19,902 nt of DNA from JBAWYM01 sp037143575 (GCA_037143575.1 JBAWYM010000036.1:1-19902); one strand, 5' to 3'; shown: positions 5,811-13,532, counted from the first letter of the stretch. Notes: generated from the letters alone by a model not told the origin. Made by a program: numbers and translations.

Positions 5811-6743
5811 ATGGAATTCCTTGTTCAGAAGCGACAACGGCTGGATGTCTTCGTCACCGAAGCCGCTGGGATCAGCCGTGTGCGGTCAGGGAAGCTCATC
5901 CGAGAGGGTTGTGTTCTAGTCCATGGCCGAATCATTCGTACTCCTGCACACATCGTTCTATCCGGCGATGACGTCTCTGCCAATGCTGATCTGGCACCGG
6001 TGACGGAGACGCATATTGCCTCTGTCGACGGCAAAGTGGCAGTACTCTATGAGGACGATGCCTGCCTCGTCATCTGCAAACCCGCCGGCATTTCCGTCCA
6101 TCCGGGGAATGGCATGCAGAAAGATGATATCACGCTGCTCAATTCCATCGCGTACCTTTTCCAGAAGCGCGGTATCCCCTTTTCGGCTTCCACGGTCCTC
6201 GTCCATCGTCTGGATAAAGACACGACGGGGTGCCTGCTCATCGCCAAATCCCCTGCTGCGCATCTTGCCCTGCAGAAGCAGTTCAAAAATAGGACGGTAG
6301 AGAAGACCTACCTCGCTCTTGTCGCAGGCATTCCTGTCCTGGCCGAAGCGACAATTGATGCTCCCATCGGCCGACACTACACCGATCGGATGAAGATGGC
6401 TGTTCTGGGCGCCGTGCGAAGCCGGGCTGCTTCCACAACCTACCACGTCCTCAGTCGAGGGGTGAATGCTGCATTGCTCGCCTGCGATCTGCATACCGGT
6501 AGAACGCATCAGATTCGCGTCCACCTCGCTTCCATCGGGCATCCCGTCCTCGGGGATAGCGCTTACTTCTCGGATGCTAGTGCTGCAATCAGCAGGGAAT
6601 TGCATATCGAACGGATCTGCCTTCATGCCTGGAAACTGAAGTTCCGTTCTCCGGCGGATGAGGAAGAACATTTGGTGGAAGCGCCGGTGTCGAAAACGCT
6701 GAATGAGGCGATGAAGAAAGCAGCTTTAAGCTTGAAGACATAA
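5811..6743 (+). CDS. RluA-family pseudouridine synthase (RluC/RluD-like)
   Basis: A 310-residue enzyme that isomerises uridine to pseudouridine in RNA, most likely 23S rRNA. Residues about 8-60 form an S4 RNA-binding domain (QRLDVFVTE ... SGKLIREGCVLVHG). The catalytic domain follows, with the entry motif ICKPAGISVHPG (88-99), the catalytic loop HRLDKDTTG (132-140, Asp135 the nucleophile), and the late motif GRTHQIRVHLASIGHPVLGD (about 234-253). The S4 domain plus this catalytic core is the RluC/RluD architecture; the exact target uridines cannot be read from sequence. The start is set by the -10 box 6 nt upstream. The stop lies inside a large inverted repeat shared with the convergent gene. 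Confidence 0.93.
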   Translation: MEFLVQKRQRLDVFVTEAAGISRVRSGKLIREGCVLVHGRIIRTPAHIVLSGDDVSANADLAPVTETHIASVDGKVAVLYEDDACLVICKPAGISVHPGNGMQKDDITLLNSIAYLFQKRGIPFSASTVLVHRLDKDTTGCLLIAKSPAAHLALQKQFKNRTVEKTYLALVAGIPVLAEATIDAPIGRHYTDRMKMAVLGAVRSRAASTTYHVLSRGVNAALLACDLHTGRTHQIRVHLASIGHPVLGDSAYFSDASAAISRELHIERICLHAWKLKFRSPADEEEHLVEAPVSKTLNEAMKKAALSLKT

Positions 6744-6821
6744 GACATAAGCTTTGTCCTGATGATGTCGATAAAAATGATCACGCTGTTGCTTAAAGCT
6801 TAAGTCTTACAGCTTAAAGCT
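6722..6821. terminator. Convergent-gene inverted repeat, possible bidirectional terminator
   Basis: Arms 6722-6732 and 6811-6821 pair perfectly (11 bp). The stem then continues inward with interruptions: 6735-6739 with 6804-6808, and 6741-6744 with 6799-6802. The arms use TTAAGC words. Both stop codons lie in the arms: TAA of the pseudouridine synthase at 6741-6743 and TAA of the convergent FecR/Ig gene at 6814-6816. There is no strong T-run on either side. Confidence 0.55.
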
Positions 6822-8628
6822 TCGTCACCGAATACGTCATCGTATCCAAGATCCTGTTTTCGGAATCCCGCGCATTGATGACGTAGATATTGATCCCAGT
6901 CTTGAGCGTACCGAAATTCACATCGGCGATGTAATTCCAGAAGGTTTTGCCAGGGGTAAAGAGCTTGAGCTTGTAGCCGTTCACCCACACGCTCTTGGCG
7001 TTGCGGGACACTGCGCCTTCCAGGAGGAAGGAGCTTCCTGTGGCGGTATAGACCGTGCCAGCGGCTGGTCCTGTCACGGTGAGAGTGCCCGGTTCGACCG
7101 GGGCATTGTTGGGAAGCGTCGTTTCTGATACCTCCGCAGCAACGGATGATGGTGCAGAGGGATTCTGCACAACTCCTTCGCCGGTTCCTTCTCCTTGTAT
7201 GACCGTCAGTACCACCGGAGGACTCTTGATGCCCGCATCATTCACCGCGACGACGGAGAAGATATTCTCTCCAGTTTTGAGGTTCTGAATAGTCATATCC
7301 GCTAGGTACGACCACTCTCCATTTTCGGGCTTGAAGAGCTGTAGACGGTAGTCATTCACGAGAATGGAAACTGTGCCTTTGGGAGCGGTGCCACGGATGA
7401 CCAGCTTCGTCTCCTGCGTCCGATAGGTCTGTCCGTCTTTGGCAGGTGCGGTAATCGTGGGAGCCGCAGCAGGTGTGCGGTCACGTTTGAGCACTCGCGT
7501 CACCGTATCCAATACCGTTCCTTGCTGGTCCAGTGCCTCAACGACGATGGAAGTCTGATCACCATCGGGAGGTGTCACTTCGAGCGCAAATGCACCACGA
7601 TCATCCAGCTTCGCTTGGTATCCGTTGATCCGCAGTGATGTGACTCTGGCAGACACAGATCCGGTTACCTGAATGGTTGTAGACTTCAGCAAAGTGTTAT
7701 TGGCCGGAGAGAGTACCGTGAGGGTCGTCATAGCTGTGTTGGTGGTGGAGCCGGTGGAGCTGACTATGGATGGAATGCTCCTAGCAGCTGCACGGGCTTG
7801 CTCTACGAATGTGCTGACAGGGATACCCGCGATCGGTGAACGGAATTTGTAGAGATCATCCTGCGTATTGAACGTTTCCGGCAGCGCAAATTGCTGACCC
7901 TCACCAACGATGACCGGAAGAACGGAATGAGGAACGGTAATTTTGATGCCGAGGCCAGCGGCTGCATACACCGTCACTGCACGTCGATCGAGAATGATAT
8001 CCGCTCTCGCAGGGACGTCGTAGCTCAGCTCAGCAGCAGTGACCGTACGCACAATCGATCCTGAATACGTCGAGAGTGCCGGTGTAGACATCCAGAGTCC
8101 TCCTGTCGCAAGGTCGACCGTGATTCTCGAATTCTCATTCCTGATATCACTCGATCGTATAGCGACTTCGGACTGCTCCTTGAGCAGCATAACCGTCCCA
8201 TCGAAGAATCGCAGAAGGGCGTTCGCATTTGTCGATGTCTTCACACTGTCACCTGCATAGAGCTTGAGGGCATTCTGTCCATTGCTATAAGGTTTTCCTT
8301 CTATGGAAACCTGTACACCCACCTGACGTTCCAGAGTGAGAATCACCGCCGTTTGTCTGGTGGAATTTCCTACGCCGAAGATGCCGAAGAGCCATGTTCC
8401 GACGAAATAGAGAATGGTCAGGAGAAAAAGGATACAGAGCACTGGCTTGAAGAGTCGTGCAGTGAGGGGCGGCTCAGCGAGCGCATAGAATCCCCGGCGA
8501 TGTCGGTAGTAGAGCACGTTTGATGTAAGGTTCGTTATCCTACGGGGAAAAGGGCAGGTTACGCAAGCGGGAGATATCGAAGATTCACCATTTTTGACGG
8601 GTGGATGCTCTGGGGCACTGCACTTCAT
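6814..8628 (-). CDS. Membrane-anchored FecR-domain protein with three Ig-like domains
   Basis: The frame gives 604 residues. A single membrane segment lies at about 58-82, with Arg residues before it, so the rest should face outward. Residues about 100-165 match a FecR-type domain (LKLYAGDSVKTSTNANALLRFFDGT, then LLKEQSEV). Three bacterial Ig-like repeats follow at about 302-383, 390-478 and 514-604. The last two are clearly related, with N-x-Y-(R/K)-L-(Q/K)-L-F, W-x-Y-(L/I)-A-D and L-K-T-G-x-N-I in each. Such proteins act in surface structure or adhesion; no enzyme motif is seen. The first 37 residues look non-coding. A GTG at 8515-8517 (residue 38) is a good alternative start, giving 567 residues. 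The gene is convergent with the pseudouridine synthase gene and divergent from the gene at 8704. Confidence 0.82.
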   Translation of the reverse strand: MKCSAPEHPPVKNGESSISPACVTCPFPRRITNLTSNVLYYRHRRGFYALAEPPLTARLFKPVLCILFLLTILYFVGTWLFGIFGVGNSTRQTAVILTLERQVGVQVSIEGKPYSNGQNALKLYAGDSVKTSTNANALLRFFDGTVMLLKEQSEVAIRSSDIRNENSRITVDLATGGLWMSTPALSTYSGSIVRTVTAAELSYDVPARADIILDRRAVTVYAAAGLGIKITVPHSVLPVIVGEGQQFALPETFNTQDDLYKFRSPIAGIPVSTFVEQARAAARSIPSIVSSTGSTTNTAMTTLTVLSPANNTLLKSTTIQVTGSVSARVTSLRINGYQAKLDDRGAFALEVTPPDGDQTSIVVEALDQQGTVLDTVTRVLKRDRTPAAAPTITAPAKDGQTYRTQETKLVIRGTAPKGTVSILVNDYRLQLFKPENGEWSYLADMTIQNLKTGENIFSVVAVNDAGIKSPPVVLTVIQGEGTGEGVVQNPSAPSSVAAEVSETTLPNNAPVEPGTLTVTGPAAGTVYTATGSSFLLEGAVSRNAKSVWVNGYKLKLFTPGKTFWNYIADVNFGTLKTGINIYVINARDSENRILDTMTYSVTKL

Positions 8629-8637
8629 TGGGCAGGG

Positions 8638-8654
8638 GGAAATAGTCTATTTCC
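8638..8654. promoter_or_regulatory. Perfect 8-bp palindrome in divergent promoter, operator candidate
   Basis: GGAAATAG and CTATTTCC are separated by one base. The right arm overlaps the -35 candidate of the 8704 gene (8651-8656). The left arm is 10 nt upstream of the annotated start of the FecR/Ig gene. The position suits a dimeric regulator acting on one or both genes; no regulator is identified. Confidence 0.45.
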
Positions 8655-8679
8655 ACTTCAGTTGATTCTATGGTATAAT
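8651..8679 (+). promoter_or_regulatory. Promoter TTCCAC-17-TATAAT with extended -10
   Basis: A consensus TATAAT (8674-8679) preceded by TG at the extended -10 position is spaced 17 nt from TTCCAC (8651-8656). It would give a leader of about 18 nt before the ATG at 8704. A second -10-like TATAAA (8685-8690) would give about 7 nt. No Shine-Dalgarno is present in the leader. Confidence 0.6.
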
Positions 8680-8703
8680 ACCTCTATAAATCCCAACACA
8701 CAT

Positions 8704-9876
8704 ATGGAAGCAACTCCTTATAAGATACCGAGCCGTGTCGAAGCGATCGCAGCGCTATTAGAACTCGAAGGTTCTGGAAACGCGCAAATGCCCGCAAGAC
8801 GTGGCGTTCAGGCTACCGTCGTATTGACCCGGGAAAAGGATCTCGTTCGCATCGGATCACTGATTCCGACGTACGAATCACTTGCTCTGGAAGTTGGTGC
8901 CATTGAGAGCGTTGTAGCAGGAGCAGCACAACAGGAAACACGTAAAAAGATCTCATACGCAGAATTGAATGGACGTGGTGAGTCGTATGGAGAGCGCGGG
9001 CAATTGCATACTTCACTGTACAATGATCGTGAACAGCTGGCCGAAGCGGAAAATCTTTACAGAAACGAGAACGCCAATTATCCGAAACCATATTGGATTC
9101 AAGAGCTGACTACCATCATCAATGCGATTGATCCGTCCAAGAAATCATTCCCCGAAGCGCTTGAGAGCATCTGGGGAATCAATTGTTCTTTCCGTATTCA
9201 AGAGGCATGCAGGAAAATGGATCAGGACAAACAGAGGAGACTCGATTTTCTATTAACTGATTACCCCTATTTAATAGGCAAGCCCTCACAGATACAATCC
9301 GAGAAAGAGGAGATAACGAGAATATACGATCAAGCAAAACCCGCAATCACACATGCCTACACAAGCCTAGAAGCGTTCCAAAAGCGCGCCAAAGTACTGA
9401 ATGCGGCGGTTGTTCAAAAGTATATTCCACACTGTACTGTTTGTGAAAAGCAGCTCAGTACAGTCTGTAATGATATCGGAGAAGGCTCCATGAAATATCC
9501 GGGGATGCTTACGGAGAAACATTTGCCCAACGGCGAAGGCGCCTTCTTTACGAATGCAATCCAACCTCTACATGACTTACTCATCAGCCTTCGTCAAGCG
9601 ATTGCAGGTGACGCAACAACGCACATAGGGATACTTCGCGAAAAGTTTGCTCAACAGAAAGTGCAAGCTGCCTTGGCAGCTGCGACCAGTGACAGAGCGT
9701 ACCTCGATAATTATAAGAATAAAGCGGTTGTGGGAGCATTCGACGCTTCGGTGGGCTACAATGCCGATTCCAATGGACGTGAGGGAGAGCGGGCAGAAAG
9801 GGATCAAACACCTGTCGCCATTACATCCAAAAAAAGTAGATGGAAATTCTGGCAACGTCTGCGTGGGAGGGAATAA
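8704..9876 (+). CDS. Hypothetical 390-residue helical protein with a Cys cluster
   Basis: A large soluble protein of no family I recognise. It is predominantly helical with long charged stretches (about 55-125, 195-240 and 290-345). A cysteine cluster HC-x2-C-x7-C lies at 243-255, and a Trp/Arg-rich, strongly basic C-terminal tail (about 376-390, SRWKFWQRLRGRE) could contact membrane or nucleic acid. There is no signal peptide or membrane segment. Base composition is somewhat more AT-rich than the neighbouring core genes, particularly near 9240-9300, which may indicate a faster-evolving or acquired gene. It has the best promoter in the window. The frame remains open back to 8605, but the promoter lies inside that extension, so the ATG at 8704 is preferred. 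Confidence 0.8.
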   Translation: MEATPYKIPSRVEAIAALLELEGSGNAQMPARRGVQATVVLTREKDLVRIGSLIPTYESLALEVGAIESVVAGAAQQETRKKISYAELNGRGESYGERGQLHTSLYNDREQLAEAENLYRNENANYPKPYWIQELTTIINAIDPSKKSFPEALESIWGINCSFRIQEACRKMDQDKQRRLDFLLTDYPYLIGKPSQIQSEKEEITRIYDQAKPAITHAYTSLEAFQKRAKVLNAAVVQKYIPHCTVCEKQLSTVCNDIGEGSMKYPGMLTEKHLPNGEGAFFTNAIQPLHDLLISLRQAIAGDATTHIGILREKFAQQKVQAALAAATSDRAYLDNYKNKAVVGAFDASVGYNADSNGREGERAERDQTPVAITSKKSRWKFWQRLRGRE

Positions 9877-10027
9877 ACCCCATCATTCCCGTTGACCTTC
9901 GAGGTGCGGATATGACGCGGAGCAACCGTTGCCGTTTGTGGTATTGCCTTCATCGCACTCTCCCTGACCTCTGCACGGCTGACGAGGCACTGTGTGACCC
10001 TGACGTGCTCGTCGTTATCCCCCGCAT
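9877..10027. other. Convergent spacer with imperfect hairpin
   Basis: No gene is visible in this 151-bp spacer between converging genes. The segments near 9979-9990 (GACGAGGCAC) and 10006-10015 (GTGCTCGTCG) pair with a one-base bulge and could form a weak hairpin. No T-run follows on either strand. Confidence 0.35.
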
Positions 10028-11155
10028 CTATCGAGTCACGCGGTCCACCTCTGCACGTGTCGTGACCTTGGAGTGCACGATCTTCTCTCCGTATTCCCGC
10101 AGACTCGAATATCCTTCTACACGGGCTTGTTTCTCGATGGATTCCGCCGAGGCATTTTCCAGGATTTGCGTCTGGATCGTCGGTGTGACGATGAGCAGCT
10201 CCGGGATGACCACTCTCCCATCGTAGATCGAACGATCAGCCGGATCGATCAATGCATTCTCCCTCATGTCCTTGCGTACGGTTCGTACGAGGCGCTGAGC
10301 CAGAATTCCCCGCAGAGCTGGTGCGAGCGTATAGGGACTCACTCCCATCGATAAGAGGCGCGGTATTGCTTCGATCGCTGAATTCGTGTGGAGAGTCGAG
10401 AGCACCAAGTGACCAGTGAGTGCGGCATCGATGGCCGTCTGTGCGGTTTCGAGATCGCGGATTTCTCCCACCAGAATGACGTTCGGATCATGGCGAAGAA
10501 TGGAACGCAGACCATTGGCGAAGGAGTAATCATGCTCCGGATCGACCTGGCTCTGCACGATACCTGCGATCTCGTACTCGACGGGGTCTTCGAGGGTGAT
10601 GATGTTCCGGTTCGTTCCGATGACCGTGGAAAGCAGAGCATAGAGTGTGGTCGTCTTCCCTGAACCCGTTGGTCCGGTGACGAGGAAGAGACCATTCGGG
10701 AACTTCATGATATTCGCCAATTGCCGCTCCATCTCCTGCGGGAATCCCAGCTGGGCCAACGGCACGATTCCCCTCTCCGGATCGAGGAGACGCAGCGTGA
10801 GCGTTTCGCCGAATCGTGAGGGAATGGTGGCCACACGGACGTTGACGGAACGCCCCTTCTGCTCATGCTCTTCCCCCATGGAAAAGACATACTGACCATC
10901 TTGAGGGATGTTCGTCACATTCATTTTCAGCTTGGCATCGAATTTCACCTGCCTTAGCAAATCCACGTAGACCTTCGGTGTAATCTGTACCAATGGATCC
11001 AGGACGCCATGCAAGCGCACCTCGACCCGAACGAATGATTTTTCCGGAGAACAGTGGATATCCGATGCACCGCTCATCACCGCAGAGCGCTCCAACGTCT
11101 GCAGGAGCGTTTTCCCATCTATTTGATCGTAGGCCGGTGGGTTCGGTGAGGGCAT
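10028..11155 (-). CDS. GspE/PilB-type secretion or pilus ATPase, minimal form
   Basis: A 375-residue hexameric AAA-type ATPase that powers type IV pilus or type II secretion assembly at the inner face of the membrane. Landmarks are in order: SDIH at 31-34, Walker A GPTGSGKTT at 161-169, Asp box ITLEDPVEY at 186-194, Walker B HDPNVILVGEIRD at 222-234, and His box TGHLVLSTLHTN at 247-258. The C-terminus (DGRVVIPELL, then a SSLREYG-like segment) follows GspE/PilB rather than the AIRNLI-containing PilT. The N-terminal MshEN/GspE-N domain is missing, and so is the four-cysteine zinc knob usual in GspE/PilB; only one Cys (35) is present. No pilin, PilC or prepilin peptidase gene lies nearby. TACAAT 6 nt before the ATG sets the start and predicts a leaderless mRNA. 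Confidence 0.9.
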   Translation of the reverse strand: MPSPNPPAYDQIDGKTLLQTLERSAVMSGASDIHCSPEKSFVRVEVRLHGVLDPLVQITPKVYVDLLRQVKFDAKLKMNVTNIPQDGQYVFSMGEEHEQKGRSVNVRVATIPSRFGETLTLRLLDPERGIVPLAQLGFPQEMERQLANIMKFPNGLFLVTGPTGSGKTTTLYALLSTVIGTNRNIITLEDPVEYEIAGIVQSQVDPEHDYSFANGLRSILRHDPNVILVGEIRDLETAQTAIDAALTGHLVLSTLHTNSAIEAIPRLLSMGVSPYTLAPALRGILAQRLVRTVRKDMRENALIDPADRSIYDGRVVIPELLIVTPTIQTQILENASAESIEKQARVEGYSSLREYGEKIVHSKVTTRAEVDRVTR

Positions 11156-11161
11156 CTGAGT

Positions 11162-11167
11162 ATTGTA
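11162..11167 (-). promoter_or_regulatory. -10 box TACAAT, leaderless start of the ATPase gene
   Basis: On the minus strand TACAAT is followed by exactly 6 nt and the ATG at 11155. The -35 region does not match consensus. Confidence 0.5.
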
Positions 11168-11330
11168 GCAGAAATGAAGCGCTGAGTGTAGAGGGCTTCA
11201 TATGCACTTTCTGCAGAGCAGGCATACTTACCTGCGGGAAAGAACAATGAACACCATATTCTCATCAGACAGTTATCAGCTCATTCCTTCGACCCGCAGG
11301 GAGGTATCCCTGCTCTCAAATGAGATATAC

Positions 11331-11355
11331 AAAAAAGCTCCGGTTCCCCGGAGCT
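11331..11355 (-). terminator. Rho-independent terminator of the sigma-4/HARE gene
   Basis: On the minus strand AGCTCCGG, loop GGAA and CCGGAGCT form a perfect 8-bp stem followed directly by a T-run. It lies 26 nt after the stop of the 11381-12493 gene. This is the clearest intrinsic terminator in the window. Confidence 0.9.
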
Positions 11356-11380
11356 CTTACATATCAATAATTGAAGGGAA

Positions 11381-12493
11381 TTACTGCTTCTTCGTTGCGT
11401 CGAAGGCGTAGACCGCACGACCCACGCGAACGAAGTACGGCATCTTCTGGAGGTTCAAGGAAATCGTTCCGACCTTCACCGTGCGCTGCTTGCCAACCTC
11501 GGCGATGATCTCCTTCTTGCTCAGTGGCCCCTTCTCGAGAAGAATACGTTCGATGACATCGGCGACCGTTCCAGGCTCATAGCCCCATTCACGCAGAGCA
11601 TAGAGACCTCGTCCGACGAGGACGAATTGCGGGTAGCGGATGAGCTCGTTATGTACTGCCTGTACGGTGACGTTCTTGTGATCGAATCGCGCATCGCGAA
11701 TGCGATTGGCGATCTCCATGAAGTGTAGCGGCTCGCCGGTTTTCTTCAGGATAATCTCCACCTTGTCTCTAATGCTGCGAGGACGGACGAAGCGCCACTC
11801 CGTGAGACCCCAACCTTCCGGGATCTCCTTCATGCGTTCATCGATTTTAAGACAGCTGAAGATCAGCTCGCGGCTCGGCATGCGTCCATCGAAGAGATTC
11901 ATCGACTGGACAGCAGACACAATTTCATCTGCATTCATGCAGGCTTTTCGCTTCTTGAGGATCTTTACAACGCTATTGACGATGAGGAGAATGTCCTCCA
12001 TTGCAAGGGACTCCAGACGCCAGAACTGTGTGAAAGTATTACTGCGATTCCCCGACGACATTTCCACATCAATGGAAAAGGAAAGACGTAGGACGGCACC
12101 ATCTGTAGCAGCACTATTCTGAATACGGCGAAGCACCATACTGAGAAGATCTTCCTCACGCATGAGTCCTCCATGAATACGGAGAAGTCCTTTGGCGATG
12201 GTATTCACTTCATCCAGATGCGTCGTACGTACTGTGCGCTTCAGCTTCCCGAGGGCAATAGACTCGATCTGACGGATGCGCTCACGGGTGACCGTGAAAT
12301 GCTTTCCGATTTTTTCCAGAGTTTGCTTCTGATTACCCTGAAGAGCAAATCGCTTCTTCACCACCGTCGATTCCTTATCCGTGAGGACGAGAAAGAGGTT
12401 ATCCAAAAGTTCCTGCAGGTTAATCGAAATCTGCGGCACTACTGGAAGCTGCTGGGAAGTCGTGGCTGAGGAGGAGGTGGCAGGGGTTGGCAT
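11381..12493 (-). CDS. Sigma-70 region 4 fused to HARE-type winged helices, transcription regulator
   Basis: A 370-residue DNA-binding protein. After a Ser/Thr/Pro-rich start, residues about 27-88 match sigma-70 region 4, including TLEKIGKHFTVTRERIRQIE (59-78), the -35-recognition helix-turn-helix. Regions 2 and 3 are missing, so it cannot melt promoters by itself. Residues about 238-308 and 311-366 resemble tandem HARE-HTH winged helices: ...PLHFMEIANRI... ending GRGLYALREWG, and ...PLSKKEIIAEVG... ending VGRAVYAFD. HARE-HTH is also found in the RNA polymerase delta subunit. A third related repeat may lie at about 175-237 (ending GWGLTEW). It probably acts at promoters or with RNA polymerase. 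The strong terminator follows. The gene is 254 nt downstream of ruvX, with its own upstream region containing two inverted repeats. Confidence 0.85.
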   Translation of the reverse strand: MPTPATSSSATTSQQLPVVPQISINLQELLDNLFLVLTDKESTVVKKRFALQGNQKQTLEKIGKHFTVTRERIRQIESIALGKLKRTVRTTHLDEVNTIAKGLLRIHGGLMREEDLLSMVLRRIQNSAATDGAVLRLSFSIDVEMSSGNRSNTFTQFWRLESLAMEDILLIVNSVVKILKKRKACMNADEIVSAVQSMNLFDGRMPSRELIFSCLKIDERMKEIPEGWGLTEWRFVRPRSIRDKVEIILKKTGEPLHFMEIANRIRDARFDHKNVTVQAVHNELIRYPQFVLVGRGLYALREWGYEPGTVADVIERILLEKGPLSKKEIIAEVGKQRTVKVGTISLNLQKMPYFVRVGRAVYAFDATKKQ

Positions 12494-12747
12494 AAAATGG
12501 GGGAATGAACATTCCTCGTTTTACCATAACATTGACAGAGATAAAAGATACTCAATGAGTTTGAATGGACGTAAATATTAGTATGTGATCAGGATAGAGT
12601 TAGTGAACTCTATTCAACAATATTCCAGAAACGCATTTCTTTCATTTTCTGATTTGCTGCGTAGATCAATCTTCTGACAAGTGGTAAAACGGTGATGTAT
12701 AAGGAACAGAAGTAAAGGATGTCATTTTAATGATTTATGCCTTCTTG
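12494..12747. promoter_or_regulatory. Upstream region of the sigma-4/HARE gene with two inverted repeats
   Basis: A 254-bp AT-richer spacer without a credible gene. Arms 12594-12601 and 12606-12613 form a perfect 8-bp stem (ATAGAGTT/AACTCTAT, 4-nt loop) with no T-run, so an operator is more likely than a terminator. Closer to the start, 12502-12507 and 12510-12515 (GGAATG/CATTCC, 2-nt centre) lie 9-22 nt before the ATG. No strong promoter box is clear. Confidence 0.4.
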
Positions 12748-13140
12748 TCAACTATTTCTAGGCTTCTGCAGAATACATTGCAGTGGCAGCGATTGTAGGA
12801 GATTCCAAGCCGCATAGGCATCAGGATCCCCTCTCATTTCTGCGTCATTGGAGTAGCGTTCATCGGTGAATTCGATAACGATTCCTTGTTCCTCCAATTT
12901 TTTAGCAATACTTCGGACAAATGCAGCCTGAGACCCTTCCTCTCCGGACAGAAGACGCGGAAGTCCGAAAACAATCCGGTCGGGTTTGCGCTCAGTGATC
13001 GACGCCATCAATACCTGTATCTGCTCATCGATCGAATGGTGTTGGAGTGTATTCAGAGGTAAAGGCACTCCCACATGATCATCAAAAAATGCGACACCAG
13101 TCCTTCGTTTGCCGATATCGAAAAGGAGAATCTTCGTCAT
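12748..13140 (-). CDS. ruvX: RuvX/YqgF Holliday junction resolvase-like nuclease
   Basis: A 130-residue RNase H-fold protein of the YqgF/RuvX family, implicated in Holliday junction resolution and in maturation of the 16S rRNA 5' end. The first acidic strand reads LLFDIGKRRTGVA (Asp8), followed by the family signature VFGLPRLLSGEEG (57-69). FTDERYSN (91-98) carries the second acidic residue Glu94, and DAYAAWNLLQ (107-116) carries the third, Asp107. The usual DERLTS is DERYSN here. The length is normal. It lies 113 nt downstream of rpsT on the same strand. The upstream gap holds a weak promoter candidate (GATAGT, 8 nt before the ATG) and a 10-bp palindrome at 13177-13186, so it may be transcribed both with rpsT and on its own. 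Confidence 0.88.
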   Translation of the reverse strand: MTKILLFDIGKRRTGVAFFDDHVGVPLPLNTLQHHSIDEQIQVLMASITERKPDRIVFGLPRLLSGEEGSQAAFVRSIAKKLEEQGIVIEFTDERYSNDAEMRGDPDAYAAWNLLQSLPLQCILQKPRNS

Positions 13141-13176
13141 AGTTTGTAACTATCGCTAAGAGCAATGCAGATTGCG

Positions 13177-13186
13177 TAAGCGCTTA
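13177..13186. promoter_or_regulatory. 10-bp palindrome TAAGCGCTTA upstream of ruvX
   Basis: A perfect palindrome in the rpsT-ruvX spacer, 37 nt before the ruvX start, next to a GCAAT/ATTGC mini-hairpin (13163-13175). It could be an operator or part of a processing hairpin. A chance occurrence is possible. Confidence 0.3.
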
Positions 13187-13253
13187 GGGTAACGAAATAC
13201 TGTCATCGCAAACCAAACAAAATGTATCATATCATCATTCACCTGATGCAGAA

Positions 13254-13523
13254 TTACTTCGTTGTTTTCTGCCTCAGCATACGGCTCATCAGTGATTTCT
13301 TGCGAGAGGCATTCTTCTTGTGAATGATCTGCTTCTTCGCTGCAGTATCGATGGACTTATAGACCGCAGGAAGAATCTTCTGGGCTTCATCGAGCCTCCC
13401 TTCTTTCACGAGATCGCTGAGCGAGCGCATGATCGTCTTCATGTTCGTTTTGAACGGAAGTCTGCGTGCTTTACGCTTGATGGCTTGGCGGGCACGCTTG
13501 GCGGCGGACTTGATAATCGGCAT
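13254..13523 (-). CDS. rpsT: Small ribosomal subunit protein S20
   Basis: An 89-residue basic, fully helical protein that binds 16S rRNA early in 30S assembly. The N-terminus MPIIKSAAKRARQAIKRKARR is the typical S20 opening, followed by KTNMKTIMRSL and the A-x3-L-x2-V-x3-I-D-T-A-A-K-K-x-I-I-H-K-K-N-A-S-R-K-K-S pattern at about 48-76 that ends the family alignment. The length is normal. A promoter (TTGCAT-17-TAGGCT) lies just upstream, with the ATG 9 nt after the -10, so the leader is only about 3 nt and has no Shine-Dalgarno. Upstream, the divergent spacer to glmS carries long word-repeat arms. Confidence 0.95.
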   Translation of the reverse strand: MPIIKSAAKRARQAIKRKARRLPFKTNMKTIMRSLSDLVKEGRLDEAQKILPAVYKSIDTAAKKQIIHKKNASRKKSLMSRMLRQKTTK

Positions 13524-13532
13524 AGCGCGGAC

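Noticed and set aside
5958..6671. A 237-codon minus-strand frame
   Set aside because: It lies wholly within the pseudouridine synthase gene, whose catalytic motifs are intact; no domain is visible in the antisense product.
11202..11411. A 69-codon plus-strand frame (or 54 codons from the ATG at 11247)
   Set aside because: It crosses the clear minus-strand terminator at 11331-11355 and ends inside the neighbouring gene.
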